Notes: a model not told the origin generated them from the sequence alone. Shown: positions 49,346 through 61,895, numbered from the stretch's first letter. The stretch is DNA of 64,000 nucleotides from Hemibagrus wyckioides (GCF_019097595.1 NC_080732.1:1509854-1573853); one strand, 5' to 3'. Numbers and translations are program-made.

Positions 49346-52300
49346 ATCTTTGGGGATCTGTGTTTTTTCCAGTTTGGTTGAGTTGAGATACGGATAGTGG
49401 TATTGTGTTAAATAAAAGAACAAAAAAAGCTAACACAAAAAGCATTAACCAATTAACACTGGAAATGTATAAAAACAGCAGAGCAGAGCGAGGCTACATC
49501 CTGGTTTATTGGAGGCAGTGCTCTGTCTCCTGACTCAGCCAGAGAGTGTCACTCGCTCCAGCATGCATTATTCAGAGCCTGGACGCTGCTACATCACTCG
49601 GCGCTAAACGGCCCGTCTGATCCAGCATGTGCTAAATTAGACCCAAATCCGTGCCAAGGAGCCATCCTGGAGGCGAGGCAGTGTTTTTATGCAGTCAAGC
49701 TGCAAGTCGTATACAACTGCCAGCTCTGCAAGCTGCACACAAACATTTCATGAGTGTGTGAAAGATGAGATGCTGACTTTACAGCTTTTATGACATTGCC
49801 AACAATAAGGGCTTAAAATCTCAAACTAAAATTTAACATCTAATAACTAACAAAATATCAGCAGTGAAACGATGAGGGCGGAGCCATCGCAAGGCCTCGG
49901 GGGTGGAGTAATACCACATATGCTAATCAGAAACATTTCATTCAAACAAATATAAACACTTAGCCTTTGAATCATTCTGATTCTATAGTGTCATTTCTGC
50001 TGTTTTTTATTGATCTGTCTAGATTTAGGCTCCGCCCACACATAACGTTATAACGTTTTGTCAATTTTTTTAGTTTTCTCCTGGCCACTGAGTATGTGTT
50101 GGGTCACTGAAGGCAAAGATTTTCAGATGTTTAGCAGTTTTTAAAAAAATTTCCAGCGTTTTCTTGTGAACAGAAAAAATGTACCTTTTGGAAAACGTTA
50201 ATGCGACGACGTGGTCAGTCCCCATACATGACTTCTAATTTGTTAATCTTTTTTCTTGCTTTTCTTTTTCTCTACCGCACCACACGTAGCACTTAACGAA
50301 GCATTTGATGTTAGTTTTCTGACTTTATCGCCCCCTCCTGGACTGCCCATGAAATCATGAAACCTTTTTTTTTTGGTAAAAAATTCTCCTATATAGACAG
50401 AAATTTTCATGAATTACATTTTTAAAAATATCTGTACAGGGCCTAATTTTTTTTGGAATTTTCTCATCTGAATTTATTTTAAAGAAGGCTAATGAGGCTG
50501 CATCTACACACTGAGCTAGAAAGAGTTCAGCTCCAGAGCTCCAGCCTTCATTCTGCTCCATTTCGTTTCCTTCTAAATGCTGAAGCTCTTGATTTTAATC
50601 CAATTCGAAGATCTTATTCCCTCAAATCGCTGTGTTTTAATTGAAAGATGAAAGTCCCTGCTACAACACGGTACAACCCGAGCGGCACTGGCTAACAAAC
50701 AGAGATTTGTTTAGAAGATTAGCGAGCCGCCGTGCTGCTTACTAACAGCCTCTATTCTCTCTGTTCATCAGGGAAATGGTGAGGAACCAGAACCAGGAAA
50801 GGAGAAATGACCCGTTGGTCCATTACGAGCCGAGGAACAGAATGAGATCGACATCGAACTCCTCTCCTGTTTGCTGAAAGTTGAAGGTTTCTCAGTTGCG
50901 GAACTCGAGTCTTTACGTGAAGGCGTGAAAAAACAAAACAAAACACAGGCTTGATGGAATTGTAATCTACATTTTCTTCAGATGTTAGTCAAACACATCC
51001 AGGTACAAGGATGAGTCCATGCGAGAGCCACGCTGTGTGCGAGAGCCCTCACTCGCAGTTTCAGTGATTCAGCACAGAATCTCATTACGCTCCCTGGAGA
51101 GGGTCACCTGACCAAGCGCAGGTCATGTGACCTGGATGACCGACTGAACTCGTGCATCCCTCAGGCATATCCTCACTCCTCCACCCACTTCCCTTTCTTT
51201 CTCTTTCTAAAAGGAAGTTGGAGTTTATCCCTGATTGGATTTAACATCAATCAGTCTACTTTTATGCCTTCAAATAAAAATAAAATCGAAATTCCTTACT
51301 TTCAATTACTCAAATGATCAATAATCTGAAAAAAAAAAAGAACTGTCCAGGTAAGTTAAAAAAATAAATGAATAAATCAGTAATATGCTTAAGATTCAGC
51401 GTAATTATAGAAAATCTCTCTTTTTTTTTAAACAAAATACACTCCAGAAATGTTGACGCCGTTCCGAACTGTTGCGAGATGCGGCTGATAAAAATCGATC
51501 TTCACCTGCCTCTCTCTCTTTTCTCTCTCTAGAAGATAATAAGACATAAAAATCACAGCTTTTTATCTTTCTCAGAAAGAAAAGATGAAGTGTAAACTCC
51601 TCTGACCCGAAACTATCACAAAACATAAGACGAGTTCCAGCTTCACCTCTGACTGTTACAAACGCTCTGAAACCGGAGACTCCCTCCGTAACTCACCAAG
51701 AAACTTTACAGAGAACCATATCAACAATTCCACACGATTTCTAATGCACACTGACACACAAACATGTTCCACAAAATTCATCAACACCTTCTGACCAATC
51801 AGAGAGCAGAATTCATCAGCACTGTGGTACAAAAATACTAACAGAACTCAATTAAAGAGTCATAGCAGTTCCTTTTGGACCTCTTTCTCTCCATTCTCTG
51901 CACTACAGCAGAAGATTCTTCATTTTTATTGTCTTTTCTTTTTTAATTCGACTTGGACACATGCCACACTGCCCCCTAGTGCACACATTCAGGTCATAAA
52001 GAAGAGCAGGAGTATATAAATCAGCCTCGTGGCAGCAAGTTTGAAAAGAGAGATTACTACAAACTCCTCGTTTATTTTCTAAACCAGACTTCCTGTATCG
52101 CCGAAGCCCTCGGCCGCCCTTCCTTCTCCGACCTCGGGTTCTTTTCAGTAGACTACGGCGTTAGCTACCGATCGCCGGAGTCAGCTTTTTCATTCAGCTC
52201 CATTTATTATCCTGGGGTCACTTCTGTGTTTCTGCTAAGAGAAGCGCCGGACCGCACGCAGGATACAGTCTGAAATGAAGTATGGATTTTTCACAAGCTT

Positions 52301-53160
52301 CCAAATACCTGGAGCTACAGAGGGAAGTCATGTTGAGTTTATCATGGCTGCTGGGACGGAATCCGTGCTCCAGATATTTACAAGGAAGGAAGATTTTATA
52401 GAACAGGACACGAGACTGAAAAATAGCCAAGGTCAGATCACAGTATCAAAATAAAAGGCAAACTGGAATATCCCAGAAAAGTAGGAAAGACTTTGCAAAG
52501 CATCATGGGAATTGTACTCATCAGTCCATCCAGGATTTGTGATTATTGCAGACAAAAATGTGGCTTTTTTCCACAAAAAATGAAACTCCTCCCTGAGAGA
52601 GACATATGTAATAACTTTTATGAGAGCTGTGCTCATTTAAGAAAAACTGCAAGATCTTCAGAATCTCAGCGTTTGCTTGGATTTTGTGTTCATTTCTGAC
52701 CATCATCAAATCCTGGAAGTTCTGATTTTTGTGTGGATGAAGACATTTTTAATATAAACACAACCACAATTTCTCCTTTGAAGCATTTCAGGACGAAAAC
52801 ATCACGTCGAGCTCGATTCACCTCCACTCACAGATCACCTCTTACTTTAGCCACACCCCATAATCGATAAATAACCAGTCATAATGGCTGCAAATGCGCT
52901 CTGAAATTCTCACAACAACCCAGTAAAAACCACAAGATAAACAAACTTCAAATCTGGAGGCTCTACGCAACCGGCCCCGGACTGCGGAAGTTAATGGATT
53001 TCAAAAATCAGATTAAGAATGTAATGGGCAGGTAAGACAGCGCTTACAGGTAATTTAAGGTGGCAGTCGAACACAACGCTACAGGCGCTGTCACGAAAAA
53101 GGAGAAAGAATGATAGAAAAAAGTAGTAGATGAATAAACTTAAATAAAGTAATAAATAGA
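49346..53160. other. Largely unique noncoding sequence, possible conserved elements
   Basis: Few simple repeats. Blocks at 49480-49760, 50690-50940 and 52070-52420 are unique-looking and moderately GC-rich, as conserved noncoding elements often are, but I cannot test conservation. No open frame of convincing length or similarity and no clear exon was found. Confidence 0.5.
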
Positions 53161-53170
53161 ATATATTCTA

Positions 53171-53214
<44 letters not shown>

Positions 53215-53814
53215 CACTCTGGAGGAACTGTATAATAACTAGTAAAACTGCCACATGTGCATATTTTACATGATGTACAGCACACAGAGCTCCAGAATAA
53301 TGAACACGCTGCACTTGACTACAATAGCTGTGTGTGTGTGTGTGTGTGTGTTTTCCAAGAAGTGTAAAGGGCCACACTGTACTTATTAAGGCAACTTATG
53401 GTTATTTAAATCAGATCTTCTCTGCATCCAGTTTGAATGTTTTCAGAGCTTGAGGTTCTGCCTGTTCTCCTGATCAGCATCTTTTTTTCCTCTGCAGGAA
53501 TCGACTCTCACGTCTCGTCTGTATTAAAGCTAATAAAAAGGTTATATTTGTGCAGTAATTGACTCCACACTGTTTATACCACCTCAGAAAAAATTCCATC
53601 CATCATTCAGGCCATCAGCAGGAACGCAGGGCTGTGTTTACGCTACGGATAAAGACGAAGGCGTCGATTCATTTCACTTTTAGATGCAGTTGCCAGGGCA
53701 ACCTGGAATCGATTGATTGCAAACCATGTTTTAGTAACGAAATAAAATTCAAATACAAATTTTATTTATTCACATTGCCGGACTAGTGTACAAATGTCCA
53801 GATCATAAAAAGTA
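53161..53814. other. GT runs and unique sequence with an X-box match
   Basis: GT runs cover 53174-53210 and 53331-53351; the rest, to 53814, is unique-looking. Confidence 0.65.
53689..53702. promoter_or_regulatory. RFX X-box match
   Basis: GTTGCCAGGGCAAC matches GTNRCC-NN-RGYAAC. It is embedded in a non-repetitive stretch that might be a conserved element. Function is inferred from the motif only. Confidence 0.35.
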
Positions 53815-53945
53815 GAACAGAAAAATAGAATTTAAATAGAAAAAAAGGAAAAAGTCGAACAGAAAAATAGAATTTAAATAGAAAAAAAGGAAAAAGTAGA
53901 ACAGTAAAATAGAATTTAAATAGAAAAAAAATCAAATAAAAATAG
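53815..53945. repeat. A-rich tandem repeat, about 44 bp period
   Basis: AAAATAGAATTTAAATAGAA followed by AAAAGGAAAAAGT occurs in about three tandem copies with point changes. Confidence 0.9.
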
Positions 53946-54099
53946 TTGCAGTAAAAATAGAATTGTGTCTACCATTAATTGGAATAAATATATTTAAAAT
54001 ATAAAAATATTTATATTTTATTATTTTTATGTATATACTGTGTTCTGTTTGAGGAATGCTGAAGAGAAAATATAATCCCTGAGCAGTCTTTTCAGAGAA

Positions 54100-54450
54100 G
54101 GCACTTGATCACTGATAACCATCCCCATTTTTTTTTCCCTGATGTTGGTCATATAATAAGCTGTTCGTCTGTCAGGCTCAGCGTCCTAACGCCTGCACTC
54201 AGAGTAGACACAACAAAAAATGAGTTCATGCCCTTACAAGCTGAGATTGGAAGCTCGGCGAAATATCATCCTAAAATGTCACTGGCTAAATGCCAAGCTC
54301 GAGACGGAGCAGTTTGTCACGGGCCTGAGCGAGCTACTGGACAACTTTTACACACGTGCATGGATTCTTTCTCTCCTCGGCTGCATTAAAACGTCCGGCC
54401 GGTGTCTGGGAGTGCTCAGAGACTGGAGATAAACAAACAGAGACGGTGTG
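54100..54450. other. Unique-looking block, candidate conserved noncoding element or exon
   Basis: A repeat-free, evenly composed block stands out between A/T-rich flanks. It has overlapping open frames of 94 and 70 codons on the plus strand, neither with a recognised domain nor with convincing splice signals. I favour a noncoding element. Confidence 0.3.
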
Positions 54451-54726
54451 AGGCTGAAAGGTCAGATTAGCAATCAATAACGGAAGCACAGTCTGTCCGG
54501 CTCGTGTCCTGAGAGTCGGCCATCTTGTGTGTTTATAATGTAAAGGATGTATCTCTATTCTGAAGTTTGTGCTGTGATTAATGGGAAAGTTTTTAAGTGA
54601 GGATTAAAGTCAGACTCGCAATCCTGGGACGATCTGAACAGAGGAGTTTACACGTCTTGGCAGTTGGTAACATGGCATTAATTTTTTCCTACCTTTTAAA
54701 CTTGCAGGAAGAGAAGTTTAAAATTG

Positions 54727-54771
<45 letters not shown>

Positions 54772-55916
54772 AAAAAATCCTGTTTAAAAAAATTTAAAAA
54801 AATTTAATTTCATTCTAAATAAAAAAAAATATATAATATAATATAATATGATATGATGTGATGTGAGGGAGAATTGGTGAGGAAATAACTGTAGCTTAAT
54901 TAATTAATTGATTCATTAATTGTATGACAACAATGACAACAATATAAAGCGTGAGACACCTTCTAACTGCAGTGGTTTGAAGAGGAATAAAATTTCAGGA
55001 CGGCATCACAACCGGTACGCTAACGTTCTAAAGGTTCTTTCAGAAAAAGGATTAGTCTCAGAAGGGGATTAGTAGCCCCTCTGAAAGAGGGAAAGTGCCA
55101 CTTTACCTTGTTTGATGTAAGTGGCACTGAGTAACAGAAGGATGAAGCTTTATTAGGACGGATGTGTTGCGTAGACGGCGTGGACGGGACGGGTCGGATC
55201 GGACTGGAACGACATCAAAATGCTCTGAGACGAAGCTCCTGAAGGCTGAGTGCCGTCCTGAAGTATCCGTGGCAGCTTGTGTTTTTGCTCGAACGCTGAG
55301 GCTGGTCATTAACTGAGGAGCTGAATATATTTTAAGGTGCGTGAGTAGAGAACTCATCAAACTCATGCCATAACGGCCTTCCTCTGAGATCGCTTGTTCT
55401 TAGTAGTCCAATTAAATAATACATTACACTGAATTTACATTCACACACCCCTTTCAGTCAGAGCAAGACTTTTTACCCGTATGCTCCAGTCCCTGCAGAT
55501 CACCTGGGATCTTCACCAGAACGTTCAGAGCTTTCAACTTCTTCTTCTGCCTGAAACTAGAATTTAATCACTTCTACCTTATTCCCATCTGTACGGACGA
55601 TCCGATCGTAAACACGTGTTAATGCGCTGTCTCCTTTTCATTCATTAAAACAAGCTGGTGATGAGATCTGGCTGCTGAAGAGCTGAACACTAAAAGCCTT
55701 TACACTGAAAAACAAGAAAAGAAAGAAAAGAAAGAAATCCATGAGCCGGAGCTTCTAAGAGATGCATGGCTTTAAATGTGTAATGTCTCTGTGTCCCAGT
55801 TCATAAAATAACAAGTCCGCTCTGTGATGTAGCGAAGGAGCAGAAATCCAAAACCAGGAATGTTTTTATTCTGGCCCGAAGCGGTCTACCTGCAGGGGTG
55901 GAGTGATGGAGTGGAG
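54451..55916. other. Noncoding stretch with a GT run and A/T tract
   Basis: A GT run covers 54732-54769, followed by an ATAATATAAT/ATGTGATGTG tract (54825-54865). The rest shows no gene; an 87-codon minus-strand frame at 55103-55366 resembles nothing known. Confidence 0.6.
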
Positions 55917-55941
55917 TCAAATAAATAAATGAATGAATGAA

Positions 55942-55976
<35 letters not shown>

Positions 55977-56080
55977 ATATTTTTAAAAAATAAAATAAAT
56001 AAACAAATAAATATATTTTTTAAAATAAATAAATAAATATATTTTTCAAAATAATAAATAAGTAAATAAATGTGACGACT
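55917..56080. repeat. (AAAT)n array with A/T-rich duplications
   Basis: AAAT/AATG units, then two or three copies of an AAATAAATATATTTTT block. Confidence 0.93.
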
Positions 56081-57599
56081 GTAAAATATGAATAACACCA
56101 ACTGCTGTTTTTGATTCTCAGCATCGACACATTTATTATTGAAGTGTATAGAAACGAACATAAATAGAACGCCATTTTTTAATTTTCAAAGATAACGAGT
56201 GATTAACATGTTCAGAGTAAATATTCATCATCAGAAACTTTCAAAATTCATAGCTTAAACCTGACATGAAGTTTTATAAGCCCTTATTACTACTTCAGCA
56301 GTGTTTATGATCAGAGAGACATGAGGATTCGATGGAAGACAGATCACAATCTGATCTAATTATGGGTTATGTGTTATGTTTAGACAGCTGGGCTACACAC
56401 ACACACACACACACACACACACGATTTAATACCAAAAAATAAAACAGAGGCATGACTCAGTTACACTCGAATCTGATCTGGAAGTTGAATGGTATTTATG
56501 TTTTTTTATGATATCATCTGGTTCGAGAAGCAGAACTGAATTCAGCTCCAGTGTCTGATACGGCAAAGAAAAAAAAATCCTGTTTTTGAAAGTTAGAATA
56601 TCTTAAAAAAAAAATTACAGGAAGACAAATCTGAGATTATTCAACCGATTTCTTGATGCATTTTGTTCTAGCAGCAGATCATTTTTACTTATTTTACACA
56701 TTTTTTTTTAGAAAAAAGCAAAAATATCTGCCGGTAGAACAAACTTAAAAATATTAACACATGCCTAGTAATAGATTTAAAAATTTCATATTTTAATAGG
56801 AGATACATTAGACGAGAATCAAGATATTATCTCTTACATGAGATGTCGCTTTTTTGTTTACTCAAAAACACTGTAGGTGAAAATTAAATACATAAATATT
56901 GAAGTTTTCCATGTTTAAATGAAGAAATCATGACCATAGTGATGGATTTTTTACAGTCCATCTGTACTTATATTTCTTTATGACACCCAGAAGAACTCAT
57001 GGCTGTTTTTGACCCCATCCGGCTTCCACATCCTTTCTCATCATCGTTTCTGTTAATTCTTCTTATTAACTCCTTAATTTTACGACTTACAAAGTTGTGC
57101 GTTCCTTCATTAACTTTAAACCCTGGGCTTCAGTCTAAACTCCATGTGTGTACTTCCGATTTAACAGATAGCAAAAACAATTATTGTTTAATATTAAAAA
57201 TGTGATCAATTATCTTCCAGGACACTTTTTATGAGATATCATGGATACCGTCAGTATTTTTATAGCAAAATCTGAGTTCGAAGCAGATGATTAGATTTTG
57301 GAATTTAATACTAAATCTTTTACGTTCCCTCCTTTAGATTGTCCAAACATTTATTTTTTCAGACATTAAAAAATTAAAAGTGGAAAAGTTGTTGTTTTTA
57401 AATATAATTCCCCTGATTCACTGACCTTTAGAGAAATAAAAAAACTATTTAAAAAGATTTTTAAAATTTTTTCAGCCTTTGTTAATCCAAAAATTTGTTT
57501 AGCAACTAAAAAACAAAAGCAATAAAATTCCAAATATTCCAATCAAAACCCTCAGAGTCCACAAACTGGGAAAAAAAAGGTAATTAGACTAATATGCAT
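56081..57599. other. A/T-rich noncoding sequence
   Basis: One CA run at 56396-56422; otherwise A/T-rich DNA with no gene recognised. Confidence 0.65.
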
Positions 57600-58185
57600 A
57601 AGTGTTTTTTTTCTACTCCAGCGTTATTGCTTGCTTTCAAGGAGAGCGCTAATTTTGCGAAAGCTTTCTTTCATTAGCAACTGCGCCGGAGCCTTGCGAT
57701 GGTGGCGATCGAGGGATTTATGATGAAAAAAAACACAAACACGACAGAACTAACAAGAAGAACCCAGTGAGCTGCAGAGATAATAACGACTTCCAACTGT
57801 TCGCTCTTGTTTGAGCTGAACCGAACACGACGCTCCTGAAATCAGGGCCCGGCTCGGCTCGGCAGCGGTCCTAATCGGGATCCCACAGAAGGTTTATCTA
57901 AGAACGCGGGAGCCGTCGCTCGTCATGAACAGACGTACGTTCTCCTCGTTTAATTTCCATTAACGCTCGGTCCATGCAGGGCGGCGGTTTATTTATGCAA
58001 AAACAAATGCGGTGCAGCAGCGAATACAGCAGCTTGTGGGGGGAAAATAATTAGTCAAATGAAGCGTGATGTGAATATTCTTTGCCAAAAATAAACAAGG
58101 ATGCAGCGGAGATCTGGCAACGCAGACTGGATCTGGGGAGAATAAAAATTTGACGTCAATATACAACAATTTCACGCACTGAAGT
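57600..58185. promoter_or_regulatory. Candidate conserved noncoding element cluster
   Basis: An abrupt rise in GC and repeat-free complexity between A/T-rich DNA and a dispersed element. It contains an octamer-like ATTTATGCAAAA, TAATTAGTCA, a CATTAGCAACTGCG block and several GCTCGGCTCGG repeats. Such blocks in large introns of neuronal genes are often enhancers, but conservation is untested. Confidence 0.3.
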
Positions 58186-58189
58186 AATA

Positions 58190-58470
58190 TTAATGTGCTC
58201 GTTCTGGTACGTTCTGGTTTCTATAGCAACAGCTTGTCCACAGGGACTGGTAGGTGTGTGTGTGTGTGTGTGTGTGTTGATATGGTTGGTGAAGGATGGA
58301 AGGAGTCTCTAGCATCAGAGTTCGTAACAAGTTTTCTGACATCTTCAGACAAGTGGCTAATGAGCGAAAGAGTGTTTATAGTTGCTCTAATGTCCATCAG
58401 AACAGGAACTGACCAGTTCCATGGTATTTAATGTAACAATAAATGGATAAAAATCCCACTATGGAAGTAT
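58190..58470 (-). mobile_element. Dispersed foldback element, copy 6
   Basis: GTTTCTATAGCAACAGCT (58217-58234), then a GT run (58254-58277), AAGGAGTCTCTAG, TGTTTATAGTTGCTCTAA, AGAACAGGAACTGACCAG and ATAAATGGATAAAAAT. The last blocks are the reverse complement of the right arm of copies 2 and 4. Confidence 0.65.
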
Positions 58471-59104
58471 AAAGAAGCTTAAATCCTTCTATATAAGACT
58501 CTGTGAAAATATCTTTGCTTATAAGACTCTGCATGCTCTCTGTATAAAATTTAAAGTGATACCGATAGTGTAAGAAAGACGATACACACACACTCACACA
58601 CACACACACACACACACTGTGGCAGCAAAATAATCTGTAAAATACACCTGAGTGCTGTGAAGAAAACGATACCTCTGCTGTGATTAGAGTATAAAATGCT
58701 ATTTTTCTGAGCTCTGGGTAAATAGATTAAGTTTAATTACAATCTCTGCAAACAAACATCTGCAAAAAGAAAAAAAAATCCCATTTAGACAAAAATATGA
58801 AGAGTAAACGGAGAAGGATCCGCTTTCAGAAACTGCCTAAAACTAAGCGTGTAATTTAAGCATCCAAAAAAATAAAAAACAAACCAAGCTGATCTCTGTT
58901 CCTTAATTGGCTTTTCTGTGCAATCTGATGAGGGACGCGAGAGTTCAGTGGACTGGAAGCTAACAAACACCAGCGCTGCTCAAAATAAGGCTAAAAATAA
59001 CCACAGCCAATCAAAACCAGCGGAACTCCAACCTGAGGCACTGCTGAGGGGATGGGGAGGTAGAGTCCATGCTGTCGCTCTGAGGTTTCTCCTCAGGTTT
59101 CATC
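58471..59104. other. Noncoding stretch with a CA run
   Basis: A CA run covers 58583-58616. No gene is recognised. Confidence 0.65.
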
Positions 59105-59445
59105 TCAGAGTCAGAGTCTGAACAGAGTCAGAGTCAGAGTCTGAACAGAGTCAGAGTCTGAACAGAGTCAGAGTCAGAACAGAATAAAGAGTTAGAGTCA
59201 AAACAGAGTCAGAACAGAGTCAGAGTCAGAAAAGAGTCAGACTCAGAACAGAGTCAGAGTCTAAACAGAGTCAGACTCAGAACAGAGTAAAGAGTCAGAG
59301 TCAGAACAAAGTCAGAATTATAGTCAGAGTCAGAACTAAGTAGAGTCAGAGTCAGAACAGAGTAAAGAGTCAGAACAAAGTCAGAACAGAGTCAGAATTA
59401 GAGTCAGAGTCAGAACAGAGTCAGAGTGTCAGAATAGAGTCAGCG
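59105..59445. repeat. AGAGTCAGAAC-type short tandem array
   Basis: Six-base AGAGTC and five-base AGAAC units mix irregularly. The same units form a separate array at 61772-61895. Confidence 0.93.
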
Positions 59446-59515
59446 TAGCATGAGATCAACTCTTATAGATTAAACACTGTATTAAACACTCTACTTATAC
59501 ACATCCTGCATAATA

Positions 59516-60679
59516 CTGATCTTCTGTGTGATCTTCTGTGTGATCTTCTGTGTGATCTGTGTGATCTTCTGTGTGATCTGTGTGATCTTCTGTGTGATCT
59601 GTGTGATCTTCTGTGTGATCTTCTGTGTGATCTTCTGTGTGATCTGTGTGATCTTCTGTGTGATCTTCTGTGTGATCTGTGTGATCTTCTGTGTGATCTG
59701 TGTGATCTTCTGTGTGATCTGTGTGATCTTCTGTGTGATCTGTGTGATCTTCTGTGTGATCTGTGTGATCTTCTGTGTGATCTTCTGTGTGATCTTCTGT
59801 GTGATCTGTGTGATCTTCTGTGTGATCTGTGTGATCTTCTGTGTGATCTTCTGTGTGATCTGTGTGATCTTCTGTGTGATCTGTGTGATCTTCTGTGTGA
59901 TCTTCTGTGTGATCTGTGTGATCTTCTGTGTGATCTGTGTGATCTTCTGTGTGATCTTCTGTGTGATCTTCTGTGTGATCTGTGTGATCTTCTGTGTGAT
60001 CTGTGTGATCTTCTGTGTGATCTTCTGTGTGATCTTCTGTGTGATCTTCTGTGTGATCTTCTGTGTGATCTGTGTGATCTTCTGTGTGATCTGTGTGATC
60101 TTCTGTGTGATCTTCTGTGTGATCTTCTGTGTGATCTGTGTGATCTTCTGTGTGATCTTCTGTGTGATCTGTGTGATCTGTGTGATCTTCTGTGTGATCT
60201 GTGTGATCTTCTGTGTGATCTGTGTGATCTTCTGTGTGATCTGTGTGATCTTCTGTGTGATCTTCTGTGTGATCTGTGTGATCTTCTGTGTGATCTGTGT
60301 GATCTTCTGTGTGATCTGTGTGATCTGTGTGATCTTCTGTGTGATCTTCTGTGTGATCTGTGTGATCTTCTGTGTGATCTTCTGTGTGATCTGTGTGATC
60401 TTCTGTGTGATCTTCTGTGTGATCTGTGTGATCTTCTGTGTGATCTGTGTGATCTTCTGTGTGATCTGTGTGATCTGTGTGATCTTCTGTGTGATCTTCT
60501 GTGTGATCTGTGTGATCTGTGTGATCTTCTGTGTGATCTGTGTGATCTTCTGTGTGATCTTCTGTGTGATCTGTGTGATCTTCTGTGTGATCTGTGTGAT
60601 CTGTGTGATCTTCTGTGTGATCTTCTGTGTGATCTGTGTGATCTTCTGTGTGATCTTCTGTGTGATTTTCTGTGTGATC
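59516..60679. repeat. Array of 12-bp and 9-bp units (GATCTTCTGTGT / GATCTGTGT)
   Basis: Two unit types, differing by a TCT indel, are strung together for 1.16 kb with very few substitutions. Both are multiples of three, which leaves about 400 codons open on both strands (His-Thr-Glu-Asp repeats on the minus strand). No evidence of a gene. Confidence 0.98.
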
Positions 60680-60689
60680 TGGGGTGGTT

Positions 60690-60788
60690 TCTATGAATAC
60701 CTTATCGTTTCCATAGCAACAGCTCATTCACAATCTGCATAAACTGTTAAAATATAATCCATGTTACAGTGATGTTGACTGCATAAGG

Positions 60789-60832
<44 letters not shown>

Positions 60833-60960
60833 TGAGTTGAAGGAGTCTCCAGTGTCAGTGCTGTGTTACAGTCAGAGGTGAAGCTGGAAATGTTACATTT
60901 CTGTAGGACAGAGGAGTTTACACTGCTGTGCGGTTTCCATGGAAACATGACAAACTGGGT
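60690..60960 (+). mobile_element. Dispersed foldback element, copy 7
   Basis: GTTTCCATAGCAACAGCT (60707-60724), CATTCACAATCTGC, a GT/GA run (60791-60832), AAGGAGTCTCCAGTGTCAG and, at the far end, GTTTCCATGGAAAC. The order matches copies 1 and 6. Confidence 0.6.
60933..60946. promoter_or_regulatory. Palindromic X-box-like site at the end of a dispersed element
   Basis: GTTTCCATGGAAAC is a perfect 14-bp palindrome. It sits about 220 bp from a second X-box-like site (60707-60720), so the pair may mark the two ends of a foldback element. Confidence 0.3.
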
Positions 60961-61771
60961 TGTTTTAATATTTAAACTTTAAAGGAGAGAAGGGTATGTG
61001 TGTGTGTGTGTGTGTGTTGTGTTGTGTGTACAGGTGTGTGTATGTGTGTGTGTATGAATAAGTGAGTGTGTGTTCATGTGTTTGTGTGTGTACATGTGTC
61101 TGTGTACAGGTGTGTGTGTGCGTGTGTGTGTGTGTGTGTATTATATAAAAGGGAAGTGTTATGTATTTATATATATATAGAATGAACAGGAATAAATAAA
61201 GACTCCATTTGTGTAATGTTGCGTTAGACGACATCAGGGAACACGTCAGCAGTCCAATTAAACAAACAAACAAATAAACAAACACGTGTTATGTTTCTTT
61301 TGTAAGTCTGACCTCTCTGCAGCGTGGCTCAGCTCGCTCTTGATGGACCGCTGATTCGGGTTAATTGCACCGAGGAGTTTGAGTCATCTTCATCCTCTTC
61401 CTGTCCGCTACACGCAGGAGTGACGTGAATACAGACGCACAGGAGCCCTAATCATCATGCAGCGTGTAGCGCACATTTGTCAACTGTCAGCGATGTGTGA
61501 AGGCTTGGTCAGCACCCTGTCCACAGTTAACACATCGGGAGACGTGCTCAGAGGTCAGCTGAGGTCACGGTGTCACAGAGACACTCTGGAGAAGACCGCT
61601 GCAAGTCTCACACACTGAGCGAGCTTCTGACATCACAGAGGACCAGTGTCTGGACCTTAAACCTTAAACCCCAAACTACTCCACTGTACAGATCCCTGTG
61701 AACGAGGCGTTACTATAGCAACCACACCATATTACCTGCAATCGTGTCTTTGTTACCTCCTGGACCAAGAG
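60961..61771. other. GT array and unique sequence
   Basis: An interrupted GT array covers about 60994-61140, a TA run lies near 61168-61178, and 61290-61740 is unique-looking with no gene recognised. Confidence 0.65.
61709..61722. promoter_or_regulatory. X-box-like site
   Basis: GTTACTATAGCAAC is one base off the X-box consensus. It sits in otherwise non-repetitive DNA just before an AGAGTC array. Confidence 0.2.
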
Positions 61772-61895
61772 TCAGAACAGATGTAAAGAGTCAGAGTCAG
61801 AGTGAGTCAGAATCAGAGCATCAGAGTCAAAATCAGAGTCAGAGAGCCAGAGTCTGACTAGAGTCAGAGTCAGAACTGAGTCAGAGTCAGAATCA
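61772..61895. repeat. Second AGAGTC array
   Basis: AGAGTC and AGAAC units as at 59105-59445, about 124 bp. Confidence 0.9.

Noticed and set aside
55103..55366. 87-codon minus-strand frame ending at an ACAAG/GTAAAG donor-like site
   Set aside because: No similarity recognised and no acceptor; composition is like its surroundings.
59495..60742. Histidine/aspartate-rich 410-codon minus-strand frame (possible metal-binding repeat protein)
   Set aside because: Follows directly from 12- and 9-bp DNA units with no substitutions favouring synonymous sites; the opposite strand is equally open.
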